From Frigoribacterium sp. CFBP 13712 (GTDB lineage Bacteria; Actinomycetota; Actinomycetes; Actinomycetales; Microbacteriaceae), in assembly GCF_014842255.1 (NCBI RefSeq), contig NZ_JACYVH010000001.1, positions 151,264 through 215,263 of the forward strand: 64,000 nucleotides of DNA, written 5' to 3'. The position numbers and the translations under genes were made by a program. Of the stretch, positions 27,929 to 36,177 are shown piece by piece (positions within the stretch are counted from its first letter, which is position 1; every line of letters starts with the position of its first letter). Under the pieces are notes generated by a model, which saw only the letters and a list, made by a program, of their open reading frames with translations, had not been told where the DNA came from and ran no database searches.

Positions 27929-28900
27929 TCAGAGTTCGGCTCGGCCGAGTCGCCAGTAGCCCATGAAGGCGACCTGGCGCCGGTCGATGCCGACCTCGGC
28001 GACGAGGAACCGGCGGAGGGTCTTGATGGCCGCGGCCTCGCCCGCGAGCCAGGCGTAGAGCTCGCCTTCGAGGGCCTGCCCGGGGAGCGCCGCGCCCTGA
28101 GGGACATCCCACAGGATGTCGTGGTCGACGTCGACCTCGTCGACCTCGACCCCGTGGTGCCAGGCGGCGACGTAGCGCTTCGTCCAGCCGCGGACGGCGT
28201 CGATCAGCAGGGCGCCGTGCTCGGCACCCGACGTCGATCGGGGCAGCCAGTGGACGCTCACCCCGGCCGGGGCCACGAGCGTGAGAGCGTCGTCGGCGGT
28301 CGGCACCTCGAGGAACACGCAGCCGCGTGCGTCGGAGGGGAGACTCTCGACGATGGACGACACCGCCGGGACGGCCGTCTCGTCGCCGGCGATCAGGACC
28401 GAGGAGGCGCCCCGCGGGTTCCACTCGACCCCGCTGCCGGTCACGCCGCTGGTGGCGTCGGGCCCCACGAGCATCGCATCGTCGCCGACCGAGACCTCGG
28501 CCAGCCAGGCGGCCGCAGGGCCGCCGTCGGCGTGCACGACGAAGTCGACGTCGACCTCGCCCAGCGCGGGGCGGACGGCACGGGCCGTGTACGTGCGGAA
28601 CGGGTTGCGCTCGTGGTCGGGCAGCGCCCGCCACCCGCCCCACCAGTCGCCCGACGGGAAGGTGTCGAACCCGGTGGCCTCGAGCGGGAGGACGACCTTG
28701 ATGCGCTGATCGAGACCGTCGGCGCCGAAGTCGACGAGATCGGGCCCCGCGAAGGTCAGCCGGACGAACGACGGCGAGAGCCGGACCCGACGCACGATGC
28801 GAGCCCGGTAGGGACGGTGCGCCGGCTTGGAGGCGGCCTCGGGTTCGACGACATCGCCTTCGACGGTCACGGGCGAGGCGTCGAGCGAAGAAGTAAGCAC
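27929..28900 (-). CDS. Siderophore-interacting protein (FAD-dependent ferric siderophore reductase, ViuB-like)
   Basis: A 323-residue SIP-family protein that reduces ferric siderophores to release iron in the cytosol. The FAD-binding domain covers residues about 30-155, with RTYTARAVRP near 103 as the FAD-binding segment. The NAD(P)H domain begins at VLIAGDETAVPAVSSIVESLP near 168 and ends with FMGYWRLGRAEL, a typical C terminus. The GTG start lies inside an IdeR-type box and six bases after a -10-like CATACT, so transcription and translation probably start at the same base. Iron repression by IdeR is strongly suggested. Confidence 0.92.
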   Translation of the reverse strand: MLTSSLDASPVTVEGDVVEPEAASKPAHRPYRARIVRRVRLSPSFVRLTFAGPDLVDFGADGLDQRIKVVLPLEATGFDTFPSGDWWGGWRALPDHERNPFRTYTARAVRPALGEVDVDFVVHADGGPAAAWLAEVSVGDDAMLVGPDATSGVTGSGVEWNPRGASSVLIAGDETAVPAVSSIVESLPSDARGCVFLEVPTADDALTLVAPAGVSVHWLPRSTSGAEHGALLIDAVRGWTKRYVAAWHHGVEVDEVDVDHDILWDVPQGAALPGQALEGELYAWLAGEAAAIKTLRRFLVAEVGIDRRQVAFMGYWRLGRAEL

Positions 28901-28907
28901 ACCCTAA
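28889..28907 (-). promoter_or_regulatory. IdeR/DtxR-type iron box over the SIP start codon
   Basis: Read on the minus strand, the 19 bases match the TWAGGTWAGSCTWACCTWA consensus at about 13 positions. The box covers the predicted transcription start and the GTG. Confidence 0.65.
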
Positions 28908-28908
28908 G

Positions 28909-28927
28909 TATGGCATGCCTTACCTGA
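28909..28927 (-). promoter_or_regulatory. Second IdeR/DtxR-type iron box of the SIP promoter
   Basis: Directly upstream of the first box, matching the consensus at about 15 of 19 positions and overlapping the predicted -10 hexamer (28907-28912). Two adjacent boxes allow cooperative binding of IdeR dimers. Confidence 0.7.
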
Positions 28928-28953
28928 GCGGCGACAGGCCCACCGGGAGGAGA

Positions 28954-29385
28954 TCAGAGCGCGACGGCCCCGTCGACCGCGTGGAACACGCGGTGCAGAT
29001 CGTGGCGCAGGTCGTAGGCGAACGACGGAGGCCCGGCGATCCAGATCACGTGCTCGCCCCCGACGAGCGACTCGGTGTCGACGTACATCTCGGCGAGCCA
29101 GGCCCGGACGGCGCGTTCGAGCGCCTCGCCGCGGTCGCACGACCGGCCGGAGCCGGGCGCACCCGACCGGCGATCACGGGCGAGCCAGGTGACGGACACC
29201 CGGCCCGGCGAGGCGAGCGGCACGATCTGGCTGCTGTCGTCGACCTCGACGAAGACCTGCCCCCTGGCGCAGAGCGGCAGGGCCGCCAGCATGCCGCGGA
29301 GGTGGTCGATCGAGGTGGCGTCGCCAGCGAACAGCACACGCGTGGCGTCGTGCTGCAGGGGCGGGTCGCTGTATTCGAGGAACAT
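28954..29385 (-). CDS. Stand-alone SIP C-terminal (NAD(P)H-binding) domain protein
   Basis: A 143-residue protein that covers only the C-terminal half of a siderophore-interacting protein. TRVLFAGDATSIDHLRGMLAALP is equivalent to the VLIAGDETAVP block of the neighbouring full-length protein, and VFVEVDDSSQIVPLASPGRVSVTWLARD to its next strand. The FAD-binding half is absent. The ATG at 29385 is preferred to a GTG at 29412 because the -10 hexamer TATACT and an excellent iron box lie between them. It is 54 bases upstream of the full-length SIP gene. It may act with a partner flavoprotein. Confidence 0.8.
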   Translation of the reverse strand: MFLEYSDPPLQHDATRVLFAGDATSIDHLRGMLAALPLCARGQVFVEVDDSSQIVPLASPGRVSVTWLARDRRSGAPGSGRSCDRGEALERAVRAWLAEMYVDTESLVGGEHVIWIAGPPSFAYDLRHDLHRVFHAVDGAVAL

Positions 29386-29397
29386 GTCGGAATCAGT

Positions 29398-29416
29398 ATA
29401 GGTAAGCCTCACCTAT
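29398..29416 (-). promoter_or_regulatory. Near-perfect IdeR/DtxR iron box
   Basis: The palindromic 19-mer ATAGGTGAGGCTTACCTAT (minus strand) matches the consensus at 16 of 19 positions. It overlaps the -10 hexamer TATACT (29395-29400) of the stand-alone SIP gene, so IdeR-Fe binding would block RNA polymerase. Confidence 0.88.
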
Positions 29417-29645
29417 CTCGCGACGCGTCCACCTGATTCACACCCTGGTGGTAGGTTCTGACGCGTCCGCGAGTCCGTCAGCGACCCGCGGCGAGGGGCC
29501 GCGCCGTGTCCGACAGCACCACGGTGGCGGATCGTGACGACCGTTCCGCCAGCGACCGGAGATCCCCCGCAGCAGAGCCGAGACCACCTCGGCATCCTTC
29601 GCCGGGGCATCGACGCCCCGGCCCTCCCCCGGAAGGCCCCTCCGC
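29417..29645 (+). other. Structured leader of the ABC transporter operon
   Basis: About 230 bases without a convincing gene before the substrate-binding protein. It contains a 7-bp inverted repeat TGGCGGA/TCCGCCA (29525-29551) and an 8-bp GCCGGGGC/GCCCCGGC hairpin (29601-29622) close to the start. Together these resemble a regulatory leader, but I cannot match it to a known riboswitch. The iron box at 29398-29416 is just upstream and could also influence this direction. Confidence 0.35.
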
Positions 29646-31160
29646 GTGCGCACCCTGCCCCTCCTCGCCGCCGTCACCGCTCTCGTGCTCGTCACCGCCG
29701 GCTGCTCGTCGTCCACCGACTCCGACCGGTCGGGCGCACCCGATCCGGACGCCACGGTGACCGTCGGTCTCGTCCTCGAGCCGACCGACCTCGACATCCG
29801 GCGGACCGCGGGCATCGCCCTCGACCAGGTGCTGATCGACAACGTCTACCAGGGTCTCGTCGGCCGCACGCAGGACAACGAGATCGTCGACGTCCTCGCC
29901 TCCTCGCACGAGGTGAGCGACGACGGACTGACCTACACCTTCACCCTCGCCGAGGGAGTGACCTTCCACGACGGGGCCGCGCTCACCGCGGACGACGTCG
30001 TCTGGTCGCTGCAGCAGGTCGCCGACGACGACACCCTCGCGAACCACGGCGACCTGGACGCCGTCGAATCGATCGCCTCCCCCGACCCCTCGACGATCGT
30101 CCTCACGCTGTCGCGCCCCGACTCGGCGCTCCTGTTCTCCCTCACCGGTCGTGCCGGTCTCGTGCTCGAGCAGGCCGCCGACAACGACCTGTCGACGACG
30201 GCGAACGGGACGGGCCCGTTCACGCTCGAGAGCTGGACCCAGGGCGACAACCTCCGTCTCAGCCGCAACGACGACTACTGGGGCACGCCCGCCGGGGTGG
30301 GCGGCGTCGACTTCCGGTACATCCCCGACCCCTCCGCCCGGATCAACGCCTCGATCTCGGGTGAGATCGACGTGCAGACCGCGGTGGACGCCACCCTCCG
30401 CAGCCAGCTCGACGGGATCGACGGCCTCACGGTCGACGAGGGGAAGACGACGGACAAGTACACGCTCGCCTTCAACAACGCCGTCGAGCCGTTCACCGAC
30501 CCCCGCGTGCGCAAGGCCATCCGACTCGCGGTCGACAACGACGCGCTGATCGCGGCGACCGGCGGGTCGGCGGTCGACCAGGGCGGACCGATCCCCGAGC
30601 TCGACCCCGGGTACCGCGACCTCACGGACGTCGACGCGTACGACCCCGACGCCGCCCGCGCGCTGCTCGACGAGGCGGGGCTGTCCGACCTCGATCTGAC
30701 CCTCGAGTACGCGAACGTCTACCCCGCCGCCATCGGCGACGTCCTGACCACCCAGCTGAAGGCCGTCGGCATCACGCTGACGGTCGACCAGGTCGACTTC
30801 TCGACCTGGCTGACCGACGTCTTCGTCGCCCCGTCCGACGGCTCGCCCCGTGACTTCCAGCTGAGCATGGTCAACCACGCCGAGACCCACGACTTCGGCA
30901 ACTGGGCCGACCCCGACTACTACTTCGGCTACGACTCCCCCGCCGTCCAGGAGCTCTACGCGGCCTCTCTCGCCGCGACCGACCCGGCCGACGCCGACGC
31001 CGCCCTCGCCGAGGCCGCCGAGATCGTCTCCGCCGACGCACCCGCCGAGTGGCTGTACACGTCGACGACCCTCACCGCCGTGCGCGACGGCGTCACCGGG
31101 TTCCCGACCTCGTCGACGACCACCCGTCTCGACCTGTCCGACCTGGCCGCGACGGAGTGA
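29646..31160 (+). CDS. Oligopeptide/nickel-type ABC transporter substrate-binding lipoprotein
   Basis: A 504-residue SBP_bac_5 family lipoprotein. The lipobox VTAGC is at residues 16-20. Family blocks include YTFTLAEGVTFHDGAALTADDVVWSL near residue 98, NGTGPFTLESW near 185, and DPRVRKAIRLAVDNDALI near 286. It captures peptides or similar ligands outside the membrane and passes them to the permeases encoded next, which start by a GTGA overlap. Ligand is unknown. The neighbouring iron-regulated genes make a metal-related cargo possible but not shown. Confidence 0.9.
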   Translation: MRTLPLLAAVTALVLVTAGCSSSTDSDRSGAPDPDATVTVGLVLEPTDLDIRRTAGIALDQVLIDNVYQGLVGRTQDNEIVDVLASSHEVSDDGLTYTFTLAEGVTFHDGAALTADDVVWSLQQVADDDTLANHGDLDAVESIASPDPSTIVLTLSRPDSALLFSLTGRAGLVLEQAADNDLSTTANGTGPFTLESWTQGDNLRLSRNDDYWGTPAGVGGVDFRYIPDPSARINASISGEIDVQTAVDATLRSQLDGIDGLTVDEGKTTDKYTLAFNNAVEPFTDPRVRKAIRLAVDNDALIAATGGSAVDQGGPIPELDPGYRDLTDVDAYDPDAARALLDEAGLSDLDLTLEYANVYPAAIGDVLTTQLKAVGITLTVDQVDFSTWLTDVFVAPSDGSPRDFQLSMVNHAETHDFGNWADPDYYFGYDSPAVQELYAASLAATDPADADAALAEAAEIVSADAPAEWLYTSTTLTAVRDGVTGFPTSSTTTRLDLSDLAATE

Positions 31161-32110
31161 TCCGATTCACGGCGGGTCGACTGGTCCTCTTCGCGCTGGG
31201 GCTGGTCGTCGCGAGCGTCCTGATCTTCGCCACCCTGCGCCTCCTGCCGGGTGACGTGGCCCAGGTCATCGCCGGGACGACCGGCTCGCCCGCCCAGGTC
31301 GCCGCGCTCCGCACCGAGCTCGGCCTCGACCGGTCGATCGTCTCTCAGTACCTGGACTGGGCCGGCGGGCTGCTGCGACTCGACCTCGGCCGATCGCTCG
31401 TGACGGGCACCCCGGTCGGCGACGAGATCGCCGACAAGCTGGCCGTCACGCTGCCGCTCGCCGGGCTGTCGCTCGTGATCGGGCTGCTGATCGGGGTGCC
31501 GCTAGGCGTGCTCGCCGCGCTCCGCCGGCGTCGCCCGCTCGGCACCGCCGTGTCGGTCGGCGCCCAGGTGCTGGCCGCCGTGCCGGCGGTCTGGGCGGGC
31601 ATGCTCCTGATCGCGCTGGTCGCCGTCACCCTGCGCTGGCTGCCCACGCAGGGGTTCCCGATCGACGGGTGGTCGGACCCCGCGGCGGCTCTGCGATCAC
31701 TCGTGCTGCCCGCCGTGACCATCGGCCTCGTCGAGGGCGCCGTGCTGCTGCGCTTCACCCGGTCCGCCGCGCTCGGGGCGCTCGACGCCGACTACGTCCG
31801 CGCCGCCGCGGCCAAGGGCATGACCCGCGACCGGGCCCTCGTGCGCCACGGACTGCCGAACGTCATGCTGAGCGTCGTGAGCGTGCTCGGCATCCAGGTG
31901 GCCGGCCTCGTGGTCGGCGCCGTGCTCGTCGAGCAGCTCTTCAGCCTGCCCGGCGTCGGTCGCATGCTCGTCGCCGACGTCGGCCGCCGCGATCTGACCA
32001 AGGTGCAGGGCGAGCTGATGACCCTGACCGCGATCGTCCTCGCCGTCGGCTTCGTCGTCGACGTCGTGCACCGCAGCGTCGACCCCCGATCACGGGAGCG
32101 CGGCGAATGA
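31157..32110 (+). CDS. ABC transporter permease (DppB/OppB type)
   Basis: A 317-residue permease with six membrane helices. The N-terminal FATLRLLPGDVAQVIAG (near residue 22) is diagnostic of the OppB/DppB group. The EAA loop that contacts the ATPase is DYVRAAAAKGMTRDRALVRHGLPN near residue 213. It forms a heterodimer with the following DppC-type permease, with which it shares an ATGA overlap. Confidence 0.93.
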   Translation: MIRFTAGRLVLFALGLVVASVLIFATLRLLPGDVAQVIAGTTGSPAQVAALRTELGLDRSIVSQYLDWAGGLLRLDLGRSLVTGTPVGDEIADKLAVTLPLAGLSLVIGLLIGVPLGVLAALRRRRPLGTAVSVGAQVLAAVPAVWAGMLLIALVAVTLRWLPTQGFPIDGWSDPAAALRSLVLPAVTIGLVEGAVLLRFTRSAALGALDADYVRAAAAKGMTRDRALVRHGLPNVMLSVVSVLGIQVAGLVVGAVLVEQLFSLPGVGRMLVADVGRRDLTKVQGELMTLTAIVLAVGFVVDVVHRSVDPRSRERGE

Positions 32111-32982
32111 GGCGCGGGTCGTGGCTGCGCGCCGTGGTCGGCTCGCCGACGGGCGCGTTCGCCGTCGGCTGGCTCGCGCTCGTCGCCGTCGCGGCGGTCG
32201 CGAGTCCGTTCTGGACCCCGCTCGATCCGTTCGCGACCGACCCGTACGCGGCCTGGGCTCCGCCCTCGACCGAGCACCTCTTCGGCACGGACTCCGTCGG
32301 TCGCGACGTCTTCAGCTACGTCGCCCGCGCGTCGACGACGACCGCGCTCGTCGCCCTGGCCTCCGGCGCGACCGCCCTCGTCGTCGGGGTGCTCCTCGCC
32401 GTGCTCGGCTCGCTGACCCCGCGGTGGGCGAGGGACTCCGTCGCGGTGCTGATCGACGTGCTCGTCGCGTTCCCCACCATCCTCATCGCGATGGCCCTCG
32501 CGGCGGCCTTCGGCGGATCGCTCGGCGTCGTGGTCATCGCCGCGGGCACGGGCTACGGCGTGAACATCGCCCGCGTCTCGCGCGCCGAGATCCGACGCGT
32601 GGGGCGGGAGGACTACGTGCTCGCCGCCCGAGCCGCGGGCGTCGGCGCCCTGGGCGTCGTCACCCGGCACGTGCTGCCGAACGTCGCCCCGCTCTTCGCC
32701 GTGCAGCTCTCGCTCGCCATGGCGACCTCGATCCTGGCCGAGGCGGGGCTGTCGTTCCTCGGCTACGGCGCGTCCGCCGAGACCGCGTCGTGGGGGCGCC
32801 TCCTCAGCGATCTGCAGAAGTTCATCGGGGTGCACCCGTGGAGCATCGTCTGGCCGGGCGCCGCGATCACCCTGACCGTGCTCGCCTTCAACCTGCTCGG
32901 CGACGCCCTCCGCGACGCCGCCGACCCGCGCCTCCGTCCGCGTGCGGCGACGCCCGCCGACCGACCGGGGGTCGTCTCGTGA
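32107..32982 (+). CDS. ABC transporter permease (DppC/OppC type)
   Basis: A 291-residue permease of the DppC type. HLFGTDSVGRDVFSYVARAS near residue 58 is the family N-terminal block, and the EAA loop is EDYVLAARAAGVGALGVVTRHVLPN near residue 168. Six membrane helices are predicted. Start and stop overlap both neighbours, so translation is coupled through the whole operon. The decamer repeat occurs near the 3' end at 32926. Confidence 0.93.
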   Translation: MRRGSWLRAVVGSPTGAFAVGWLALVAVAAVASPFWTPLDPFATDPYAAWAPPSTEHLFGTDSVGRDVFSYVARASTTTALVALASGATALVVGVLLAVLGSLTPRWARDSVAVLIDVLVAFPTILIAMALAAAFGGSLGVVVIAAGTGYGVNIARVSRAEIRRVGREDYVLAARAAGVGALGVVTRHVLPNVAPLFAVQLSLAMATSILAEAGLSFLGYGASAETASWGRLLSDLQKFIGVHPWSIVWPGAAITLTVLAFNLLGDALRDAADPRLRPRAATPADRPGVVS

Positions 32983-33758
32983 GCCTCTCCATCGACGACC
33001 TGCACGTCGACCTCGGCGGCCGACCCGTGATCGAGGGCGTGTCGCTGTCGATCGGCGACGGCGAGCGCCTCGGCCTGATCGGCGAGTCCGGATCGGGCAA
33101 GTCGATGACCCTGCTCGCCGTGCTCGGGCTGCTGCCCGACGCCGCGACCGTCCGCGGCAGCATCCGACTCGACGACCGCGAGCTGGTCGGCCTGTCCGAC
33201 CGGGACCACGCGCCGCTGCGGGGCGCGGAGATCGGCGTCGTGTTCCAGGATCCGCGCACCTCGCTCGACCCGATCCGCACCATCGGCAGCCAGATCGCCG
33301 AGCCGCTCCGTCTGCACGAGGGCATCGGGCGCCGCGACGCCCGCGCCCGGGCGATCGAGGCCGCGGCCGAGGTGGGTCTGCCCGACCCGGCCGGCATCGT
33401 CGACCGCTACCCGCACCAGCTGTCGGGGGGTCAGCGCCAGCGCGTCGTGATCGCGACGGCCCTGATCGCCCGCCCGCGCCTCCTGCTGGCCGACGAGCCG
33501 ACCACGGCGCTCGACGTCTCGACGCAGGCCGAGGTGCTCCACCTGTTCCGCCGCCTCGTCGACGAACGCGGCACCTCGCTGCTGTTCGTCACCCATGATC
33601 TGGCCGTGCTGCGCCGCGTCGTCGACCACGCGGCGGTGCTGTCGGCCGGCCGCCTCGTCGAGCAGGGCCCCGTGCGCGAGCTGCTGACCCGGCCCGCCCA
33701 CCCCGTGACCCGCGGGCTCGTGGCGGCGTCTGAGGCGACCACCTGGAGGACGACGTGA
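32979..33758 (+). CDS. ABC transporter ATP-binding protein (DppD type)
   Basis: A 259-residue ATPase. Walker A GESGSGKS near residue 36, Q-loop VVFQDPRTSLDP near 88, signature LSGGQRQRVVIATALI near 148, Walker B LLLADEPTTALD and H-loop VTHDLA near 204 are all present. The short oligopeptide-ATPase C terminus lacks the iron-sulphur-type cysteines found in some DppD proteins. The GTG is coupled to the DppC stop. A decamer repeat copy encodes part of the segment before Walker B (33474). Confidence 0.94.
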   Translation: MSLSIDDLHVDLGGRPVIEGVSLSIGDGERLGLIGESGSGKSMTLLAVLGLLPDAATVRGSIRLDDRELVGLSDRDHAPLRGAEIGVVFQDPRTSLDPIRTIGSQIAEPLRLHEGIGRRDARARAIEAAAEVGLPDPAGIVDRYPHQLSGGQRQRVVIATALIARPRLLLADEPTTALDVSTQAEVLHLFRRLVDERGTSLLFVTHDLAVLRRVVDHAAVLSAGRLVEQGPVRELLTRPAHPVTRGLVAASEATTWRTT

Positions 33759-34567
33759 CCGTCGACGACCCGACCCGCGCCTCCTCGGCTCCCCTGCTGA
33801 GCGGCCGCGGTCTGACCCGCACCTACCGGCTGCCGCGACCCTCGCCGTTCCAGCCGGGCGCCGTGCGGCACGCCCTGATCGACGCCGACCTCGACGTCGC
33901 CGCCGGCGAGAGCGTCGCGCTGATCGGCGAGTCGGGCAGCGGCAAGAGCACGCTCGTCAAGCTGCTGCTCGCGCTCGACGCGCCCACCGCGGGGTCCGTC
34001 ACGTTCGACGGGCGCCCGGTGCGACCGGGTCGGGCGGCGGCGCTCCGCTGGTTCCGCCGCGACACGGGCGTCGTGCTGCAGGACCCGTACAGCTCGCTCG
34101 ACCCCCGCATGCGGATCCGCGACACGGTGGCCGAGCCGCTGCGGGCGCTGTCGATCGACGGCGACCACCGGGCGCTGGTCGACGAGATGCTCGGACGGGT
34201 CGGACTCACCCGTGAGCACGGCGACGGCTACCCGCACGAGCTGAGCGGAGGGCAGCGGCAGCGCGTCGCCGTGGCCAGGGCCGTGGTGCACCGCCCCCGG
34301 CTGCTCGTCGGCGACGAGCCGATGAGCGCCCTCGACGTCACCGTGCGGGCGCAGATCCTCGCCCTGCTGCGCGAGCTCCGCGACGACCTCGGGCTCTCGC
34401 TGCTCACCGTGTCGCACGACATCGGACTGGTGCAGCACCTCGCGGACCGGGTCGCCGTGCTGCACGACGGGCGCATCGTCGAGCAGGGGGCGGTCGACGA
34501 CGTGCTGCGGAACCCGCGGCACGACTACACGCGCGGCCTCATGGCGTCGGTGCCGACGCTCGACTGA
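33755..34567 (+). CDS. ABC transporter ATP-binding protein (DppF type)
   Basis: A 270-residue second ATPase of the dipeptide-type transporter. Walker A GESGSGKST near residue 59, Q-loop VVLQDPYSSLDPRMRI, signature LSGGQRQRVAVARAVV near 163, Walker B LLVGDEPMSALD and H-loop VSHDIG near 218 are present. The N terminus contains TRASSAP, encoded by a copy of the decamer repeat (33775), just ahead of the domain, so the repeat is tolerated in a flexible tail. It ends the operon. Confidence 0.94.
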   Translation: MTVDDPTRASSAPLLSGRGLTRTYRLPRPSPFQPGAVRHALIDADLDVAAGESVALIGESGSGKSTLVKLLLALDAPTAGSVTFDGRPVRPGRAAALRWFRRDTGVVLQDPYSSLDPRMRIRDTVAEPLRALSIDGDHRALVDEMLGRVGLTREHGDGYPHELSGGQRQRVAVARAVVHRPRLLVGDEPMSALDVTVRAQILALLRELRDDLGLSLLTVSHDIGLVQHLADRVAVLHDGRIVEQGAVDDVLRNPRHDYTRGLMASVPTLD

Positions 34568-34580
34568 GCGGCGCCGCTCA
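34565..34580. terminator. 16-bp palindrome holding both stop codons of convergent genes
   Basis: TGAGCGGCGCCGCTCA at the junction of the ABC operon (plus) and the amidase (minus). The TGA of each gene lies at the opposite ends of one perfect palindrome. It may fold into a short bidirectional terminator hairpin. Confidence 0.5.
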
Positions 34581-36038
34581 CCACTCGGGCGGGTGCCGAC
34601 GCTGCCACCGCAGACGCCGTTCGAGCTGCGCACCGAGGGCGAACAGGACGTCCTCGCGACCCGGACGGCCGATCAGCTGCACACCCGCCGGCTGCCCGTC
34701 GATCTCGCCCACGGGCAGGGTGATGGCCGGCAGCCCCGCGACGTTGACGAACGACGTGAACGGCGAGTAGAGGCACTGCTGCTCGAAGTTGCGCTCGGCG
34801 TCGACGTCGTCGTACCAGCCGATCGGGCGCGGCAGCAGGGCGAGCGTCGGCGTCAGCACGGCGTCGTACGGCGCGAAGCTCTCGATCACCGTGCGCTCGA
34901 AGGCGGTCAGCCCGACGAGGGTCGCGGCCAGCTCGCGCGCGGTCACCCGCCGCCCCTGCTCGACCAGCCAGCGGGTGATCGGCTCGAGCCTCGCCAGCTC
35001 GGCCTCGGTCTCGGCGGGGATGCCCGCGGCCCCGGCCTGCCACAGGGTGCGGAACAGCGTCGGGTAGTCCGAGCCCGGCATCGTGGTCTCGTCGACGCCG
35101 TGCCCGAGGTCGGCGAGCAGATCGGCCGTGTGCCGGACGACGCCGAGGAGGCGCGGGTCGACCCAGACGTCGAACGCGCCGTCCCACGGGCTGGTCGTCA
35201 TCACCGCCACCTGGAAGCGTCCCTCGCCGCGCAGCGCGGTGCCGAGGTAGGCCCCGTCGGGCGACGTCGGAGCGTGCAGCGCCTGCCCGTGCCGCGGCGG
35301 GCGGCCGTCGGGCGAGACCATGGCGTCGAGCAGCATGGCGGCGTCGGCGACCGTCCGGGCGAGAGGCCCGCCGACGGCCAGTCCGCCGAGACTGGACAGC
35401 CCCGACTGCGACGGCACGCGCCCCCGCGAGGGCTTGAGACCGACGAGACCGGTCGCCGCCGCCGGGATGCGGATGCTGCCGCCGCCGTCGGACCCCGGGG
35501 CGAAGGGCAGCAGACCCGCCGCGACGGCCGCCGCGGCCCCGCCGCTCGAACCGCCCGCGCCGGTCTCGGGCCGCCAGGGGTTGCGGGTCGGGGGCCCGAT
35601 CAGCGTCTCGGTGTAGGCCGTGAGCCCGTACTCGGGGGTGGCCGTCTTGCCGAGGCTGATGCCGCCCGCCTCGTCGAGCACGTCGACGATCTCCGACGAC
35701 GTCGTCGGCACCCTGCCGTCGGCCAGGCGCGAGCCCGACCGGGTGGGCACCCCGGCCCGGTCGGTGAGGTCCTTGTCGGCGAACGGGAGTCCCCAGAGCG
35801 GCGCGGCCGTCGGCCCCTCCCGGGTCAGCCGGTCGGCGCGGGCACGGGCGGCGTCGGCCGTGACCGTCGTGAAGGCGCCGATGCCGGGGCGGCCGCCGCC
35901 TGCGGGCTCACCGGTGCCGCCGCCGTCGAGGCGCTCGATCCGCTCGAGGTAGTGGTCGGTCAGCTCGCGCGGCGTCACCCTGCCGTGCCGCAGCTGGTTC
36001 CACTGCTCGTGGGCGGTGAGGTCGTGGAGTTCGGGCAT
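34578..36038 (-). CDS. Amidase (amidase signature family)
   Basis: A 486-residue serine amidase with the Ser-Ser-Lys triad. The lysine is in LPFADKDL near residue 93, and the serine-rich core GAGGSSGGAAAAVAAGLLPFA near residue 161 precedes SDGGGSIRIPAAATGL near 183. It could hydrolyse aliphatic or aryl amides; the lack of gatB or gatC nearby argues against GatA. On the minus strand TAGGCT lies six bases before the ATG, so it may be leaderless. An exact copy of the decamer repeat sits at 35147. Confidence 0.9.
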   Translation of the reverse strand: MPELHDLTAHEQWNQLRHGRVTPRELTDHYLERIERLDGGGTGEPAGGGRPGIGAFTTVTADAARARADRLTREGPTAAPLWGLPFADKDLTDRAGVPTRSGSRLADGRVPTTSSEIVDVLDEAGGISLGKTATPEYGLTAYTETLIGPPTRNPWRPETGAGGSSGGAAAAVAAGLLPFAPGSDGGGSIRIPAAATGLVGLKPSRGRVPSQSGLSSLGGLAVGGPLARTVADAAMLLDAMVSPDGRPPRHGQALHAPTSPDGAYLGTALRGEGRFQVAVMTTSPWDGAFDVWVDPRLLGVVRHTADLLADLGHGVDETTMPGSDYPTLFRTLWQAGAAGIPAETEAELARLEPITRWLVEQGRRVTARELAATLVGLTAFERTVIESFAPYDAVLTPTLALLPRPIGWYDDVDAERNFEQQCLYSPFTSFVNVAGLPAITLPVGEIDGQPAGVQLIGRPGREDVLFALGAQLERRLRWQRRHPPEW

Positions 36039-36091
36039 CCGTCGAGCCTAGGCCTGGCCGCGCCTCCTCGACTCCCCCGGTCGGCCCGCCC

Positions 36092-36155
36092 GAGCTCGTG
36101 CCGGGCCGAGCTCGTGCCGGGCCGAGCTCGTGCCGTGCCGAGCTCGTGCCGGGCA
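36092..36155. repeat. Tandem repeat, four 16-bp units
   Basis: Four consecutive copies of a 16-base unit GAGCTCGTGCCGGGCC at 36092-36107, 36108-36123, 36124-36139 (one change) and 36140-36155 (one change). Each begins with a SacI-like palindrome GAGCTC. It lies in the 139-base gap between the acetyltransferase and amidase genes, followed by a short CCCGTG triplication. Confidence 0.95.
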
Positions 36156-36177
36156 GCGCCCGTGCCCGTGCCCGTGC

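Noticed and set aside
29417-29645. Known riboswitch in the ABC operon leader
   Set aside because: I could see stems but no conserved core of a cobalamin, SAM, thiamine or similar class, so only an unclassified structured leader is reported.
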